Positions 60,563 to 64,000 of a stretch of DNA of 64,000 nucleotides are shown here, piece by piece; the stretch's first letter is position 1; the number at the start of each line of letters is the position of its first letter. The DNA is taken from assembly GCA_009801015.1 (NCBI GenBank), contig VHZZ01004329.1, forward strand, positions 34,330-98,329, read 5' to 3'. A program made the translations under genes and the position numbers. The notes under the pieces were generated by a model. The model ran no database searches. It saw nothing but the letters and a program-made list of their open reading frames with translations, and had not been told where the DNA came from. The stretch is from Silene noctiflora. Its lineage: Eukaryota; Streptophyta; Magnoliopsida; Caryophyllales; Caryophyllaceae.

Positions 60563-60694
60563 ATGGACGAAGCAGATGCAATCGTGGAAATTCTTCCGTT
60601 CAAAGCTGGTAAAGATGCTTATCCAGAAGCTGCTTTGGCTGATGCCGATGGTGGAGAAGTTAGTTCTAGTTCTACTGTCACTATAAAGAAATAG
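60563..60694 (+). CDS. small unidentified ORF, 43 aa, family member with intact ATG
   Basis: ATG to TAG, 43 codons: MDEADAIVEILPFKAGKDAY, then PEAALADADGGEVSSSSTV, TIKK. It is acidic and Ala-rich. Over about 25 residues it aligns without gaps to locus 10 (52482..52649) with shared EADxI, P, K, A and AD. It is the only relic-family member that is a complete ATG-to-stop frame. Whether it is expressed is unknown; it may simply be the least damaged copy. Confidence 0.35.
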   Translation: MDEADAIVEILPFKAGKDAYPEAALADADGGEVSSSSTVTIKK

Positions 60695-63158
60695 ATTACT
60701 TGTTGTATAATCATGAACTGCCCCTCAAGGTGCACTCCCCCAAAGAGAGCCAGGGAAGTTACGAAAGAGAAAGAGTCTACCATTCCTTTGATTGATTATT
60801 CGAGCAAAACCAAGGAAAGCAAGCCAAGTCCCATTAACTCACGAGCATTAATTGCAAATTAAGCCTTTTTAAAATTAATTTTTGGTAATTGTGTTAACAG
60901 CAGGACATGTTATCACCAATCCTTACTCCGCTTCGTTCAAGATCTATTGAACAATAGTTTTTGATACCATATGTATGGGTCGAAAGCATGAGTCAGGAAA
61001 TAACAACAAAACTAAGCAACGAGAGCGACGAAGCTTTCTTGTAGGTACCTTACCTGGATAAACGAACCAATTTCAAAAAGGACTTGGGTAGCTTTCATGT
61101 AGAAGAAGGCATATACTTCGCCCGACAATTCATTAGTTTCGAGAGATCAAATGCATGTAAATAGCAAGAAAAAGTGGGCAAGATCGAGGCAAAAGACATG
61201 GAAAAGCCTGCCCAGCTGCATCATATAAAATAGTCAAAGTTCAAGCCTGAACTAGTCAAATTCAGGGAAGTCCGATCTTAGCATAAGCTATAATATCAAA
61301 GCTCTCTTCCGACATGTTTAAAGCATGTATTATAGAAGTCAAAATGTCGACAGAATGGCAAACCTTAAGCTTTTGTTAGGAAATTCAAGAGTCTATCGTA
61401 GATAGAGTTCGTGGTCTTTTGTGTAGTAAGGGATGAAAATTCAAGTCAACAAAGCAAACTTTACTTTGACTTTGTTTTAAACATTAGCTCGTCTGTATAA
61501 AAAAGAGGAATAACATGTTCATCATACCGAATGTCCAGATTCGTCAAAGTCTCAAATAGCTTCGCATGCCTTTATATAATATAATTATATAATAAGAGGG
61601 TTATGGCGCATAAATCTAAGAAAGGAAAGACAGCTCGCGGCTACCAAGAGTCCTATTGCCGGCTCTCTTAATTAGCAGAGCGGAAGGCAACCATCTCTCC
61701 TTTCTTACCAACTTTGGTCAATTCAAAGGCCGAAAGACCTGGTTTCATGAGAGTGAGATTTCCTTAGTAAAAAGAAATTACTACCAAAAATCGAGAGAAA
61801 GTGCTGTTATTGACCTCAGTTCAAGGCAGCATCGTCTTATGTATGTAGAATGAGGTTCGTTTATGTAACTGTCCAAGACGACTCGGTCAACGAACGACTC
61901 TTCTTTCAAACTACTTTGACATAAATTGAATAAAATTAAATCGGTGATCTTTCTCAATAACCAAAAAGCCAAGAATAAAGCGATCCCGCACACCCTTACA
62001 AAGGTACTAAACCCTGTGTTTTTTTTTTTGTTTTTCGAAAACTACCCTTGGATTGGACAGGTACGCGAGTTCACCAACAGCAGGACATTCTTCCTAAAGG
62101 TGCGGCGTGGCATCTTTCTTAGTGCTCAAAATTAATCTATTGCTATGACCCTCAAGAAATTTCTTTCCTGATAAAAAAGCAACTACGTTTGTTTCATGTG
62201 AACAAGGAAAGCTAATTCCTAGCTCTAAGATAGGCATTTGAGGAATCGCCCCGCTTGGAATCTCGTTTGCATATGAGTGGTTTGGCTACTGGCGCAGTCC
62301 TCTATTTCGCACATGATTACTTTACTGACATACTTTAAACCGAGCGTATTAAGCTTGAACGGCCGAATGCCGAATCCTTCTGAATTCATCTTTCCCGTCT
62401 ATAAAGCTTCTGGAATTTGGTCGTGGTAAGTCAAATGATCCGCTTTTACTTTAGGTTAGGATATTGGCAAAAGCAAAGGGCAACTCTCCCTGTGGGACGG
62501 GGAGCGACCATTAGATGAGGGGTCGAGTCCAGATTCCCTTGATTAGTGCAGAGTCTTAATCTTTGGGTATCAGGGTGAACTTCTTTACTTCACTTCTGAA
62601 AGGGCCTATCTTCATGCCGCATGAAAGAGATTGGATGCTCAATAAGCCCCGGTAAAGGCATGCTTCCACTTAGGCGGGCGAAATAAAAGAAAAGTTTGCT
62701 TTCTTGGTCCAAAAACTTTTTAGGAATAGGCATATCGTGACTAAGTTTACCTTTATGTAAATCTAAGCATGGAGCTAGAGATAGCACATTTTTAGGGGGT
62801 TTGTGGAACCCTATGTTGTAGGGAAGGGTAGTAAACAACTCTATAAGAAAGATCAAAGAAATCCACCTTAATAAGGGAAGGCCTGCGCACAGGTCATTCG
62901 AGGATCCTCAGTCACTTGCTAGTTTGCGTAAGAAAAGGGAAAAGGCAAGATAAGACGAAAGGACAGGTAAGCTAGACCCGGGCAGCTCCTCGGGGGTCAA
63001 ACCATACCATAAAAGCCAGTCCATTCCTATTCCTAGATTCATTATATACCTAGACGTATTTAAGCAAGCGGGAAGCAGACTTTTTTATAACACTTTGTCA
63101 TCCATAAAGGAAATGGTAACCTTTAAAACACCAAGTAAGGAAGACAGACTCTCCTTTC
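60695..63158. other. no supported gene
   Basis: Only ORFs under 90 codons, none recognisable. Confidence 0.55.
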
Positions 63159-63506
63159 GTGATTTTACATGTCTTTCGTGCTCTTTCGAACTGGGCATCA
63201 AAAATCATAGGAAAAGCTATGGATCTTACCTACTTCTTACACGTAGAAAGAGGAGGAAGCGATGAGTTATGGAAGATGGTTCATGCGATCTCCGACTGGC
63301 ACTTTGATATTCCTTCTATCCATCATCAGGTAACGCTCCCTCATCCGCACATAAAGTTCTTCTTCAACTGGAAAGTAACTTCTAGGACTGCTCCATCTTC
63401 GACGGCGGTTTCCTCCATGCTAGCCAGTGAACGAAGATATGAGAAGGGGCGGCCTGCTACTTTGATATGCTACACTAGAAAATTAAATGTTATATGGCAG
63501 ACGTAA
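63159..63506 (+). CDS. unidentified ORF, 115 aa
   Basis: The frame is open for 115 codons to TAA; an internal ATG at 63219 would give a protein starting MDLTYFLHVERGGSDELWKM. It contains ISDWHFDIPSIHHQVTLPHP and then a Ser/Thr/Ala-rich stretch. The composition is plausible for protein, but no family is recognised. Confidence 0.2.
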   Translation: MILHVFRALSNWASKIIGKAMDLTYFLHVERGGSDELWKMVHAISDWHFDIPSIHHQVTLPHPHIKFFFNWKVTSRTAPSSTAVSSMLASERRYEKGRPATLICYTRKLNVIWQT

Positions 63507-64000
63507 AGGTGCATGGCTTGGTTTTTTTTTAATTCCCTTATCAATCAAAGAGCGATCAAGCTTAAGGTTGAGCTCGCCTCTAACCACTGAGTTAAGTGGG
63601 CTAGCTCTCGTGGCGATGAGAAAGCAAGTCTCGCTTTTCGCGGTTGACCAGTTATAGATAGGCGGGTTCGACGAATGCTTGGACCTCAATCTAAGACATT
63701 TAATCTTTCCTATATAAATTCCTTAATCCGTAAAGGGGGATGACCTATCTGTGGTACGAGGAAGATCTTTAGTACGTTTACTTGCTCAAGGACGGAGTGA
63801 TACAAAACGAGCATAGTGTATGAAGCAAGCAAAGGACCGTCTTAAGTAATGAAAAGGGTCTAAGTCATCTCATATTAATANGGCATGAAACCTAAGCTCG
63901 ACAGTCTCTTCTTTTTTTTTCTGAGCTGAGCCAGGATCGGAGAGATCCTTCAGTTATAGCTTTTTTGTGATTGTAATACCTACTGTTGTATGTCTTGTAT

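Noticed and set aside
1-64000. CRISPR arrays, insertion sequences, bacterial operons
   Set aside because: No regularly spaced direct repeats, no transposase ORF and no ribosome-binding-site organised gene blocks are present.

Overview
The window looks like a piece of a flowering-plant mitochondrial genome of the very large, gene-poor kind. The main evidence is one long open reading frame, 20894..22570 on the minus strand, which is recognisable end to end as ccmFn (cytochrome c maturation, N-terminal haem-lyase subunit). It is supported by decayed scraps of two other mitochondrial genes: a 3' piece of atp9 and three pieces of the large-subunit rRNA (rrn26). Apart from these, 64 kb of moderately AT-rich DNA holds no gene I can name and no complete tRNA or rRNA. 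The ccmFn protein is clearly more divergent than typical angiosperm copies. That combination fits fast-evolving, greatly expanded mitogenomes such as those of some Silene species, but the species is a guess.

Layout. 1..20893: no identifiable gene; scattered unidentified ORFs, tiny tandem repeats and relic reading frames. 20894..22570: ccmFn. 23054..25583: a patch of mitochondrial gene debris lying next to the ccmFn 5' end, with two minus-strand rrn26 scraps, the atp9 tail, a cluster of overlapping unidentified minus-strand ORFs, and a third, inverted rrn26 scrap. 25584..64000: again no identifiable gene; unidentified ORFs, a strong 13-bp stem-loop (27620..27653), an inverted repeat (32607..32654) and short tandem repeats. 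One undetermined base lies at 63881.

The most unusual pattern is a set of short, broken reading frames on both strands, spread from 121 to 60694. They encode Ala/Glu/Asp-rich peptides with recurring words: FADA, EAAF, EEADG, DP-EEA, KETV, DVVVP, SDSVN. Two loci (52482..52649 and 60563..60694) line up without gaps over about 25 residues. I read them as degenerate copies of one repeat family of unknown origin. This was found by eye and needs a statistical test.

Nothing here forms an operon or pathway. ccmFn would act with ccmB, ccmC, ccmFc and other subunits encoded elsewhere to attach haem to cytochromes c and c1.
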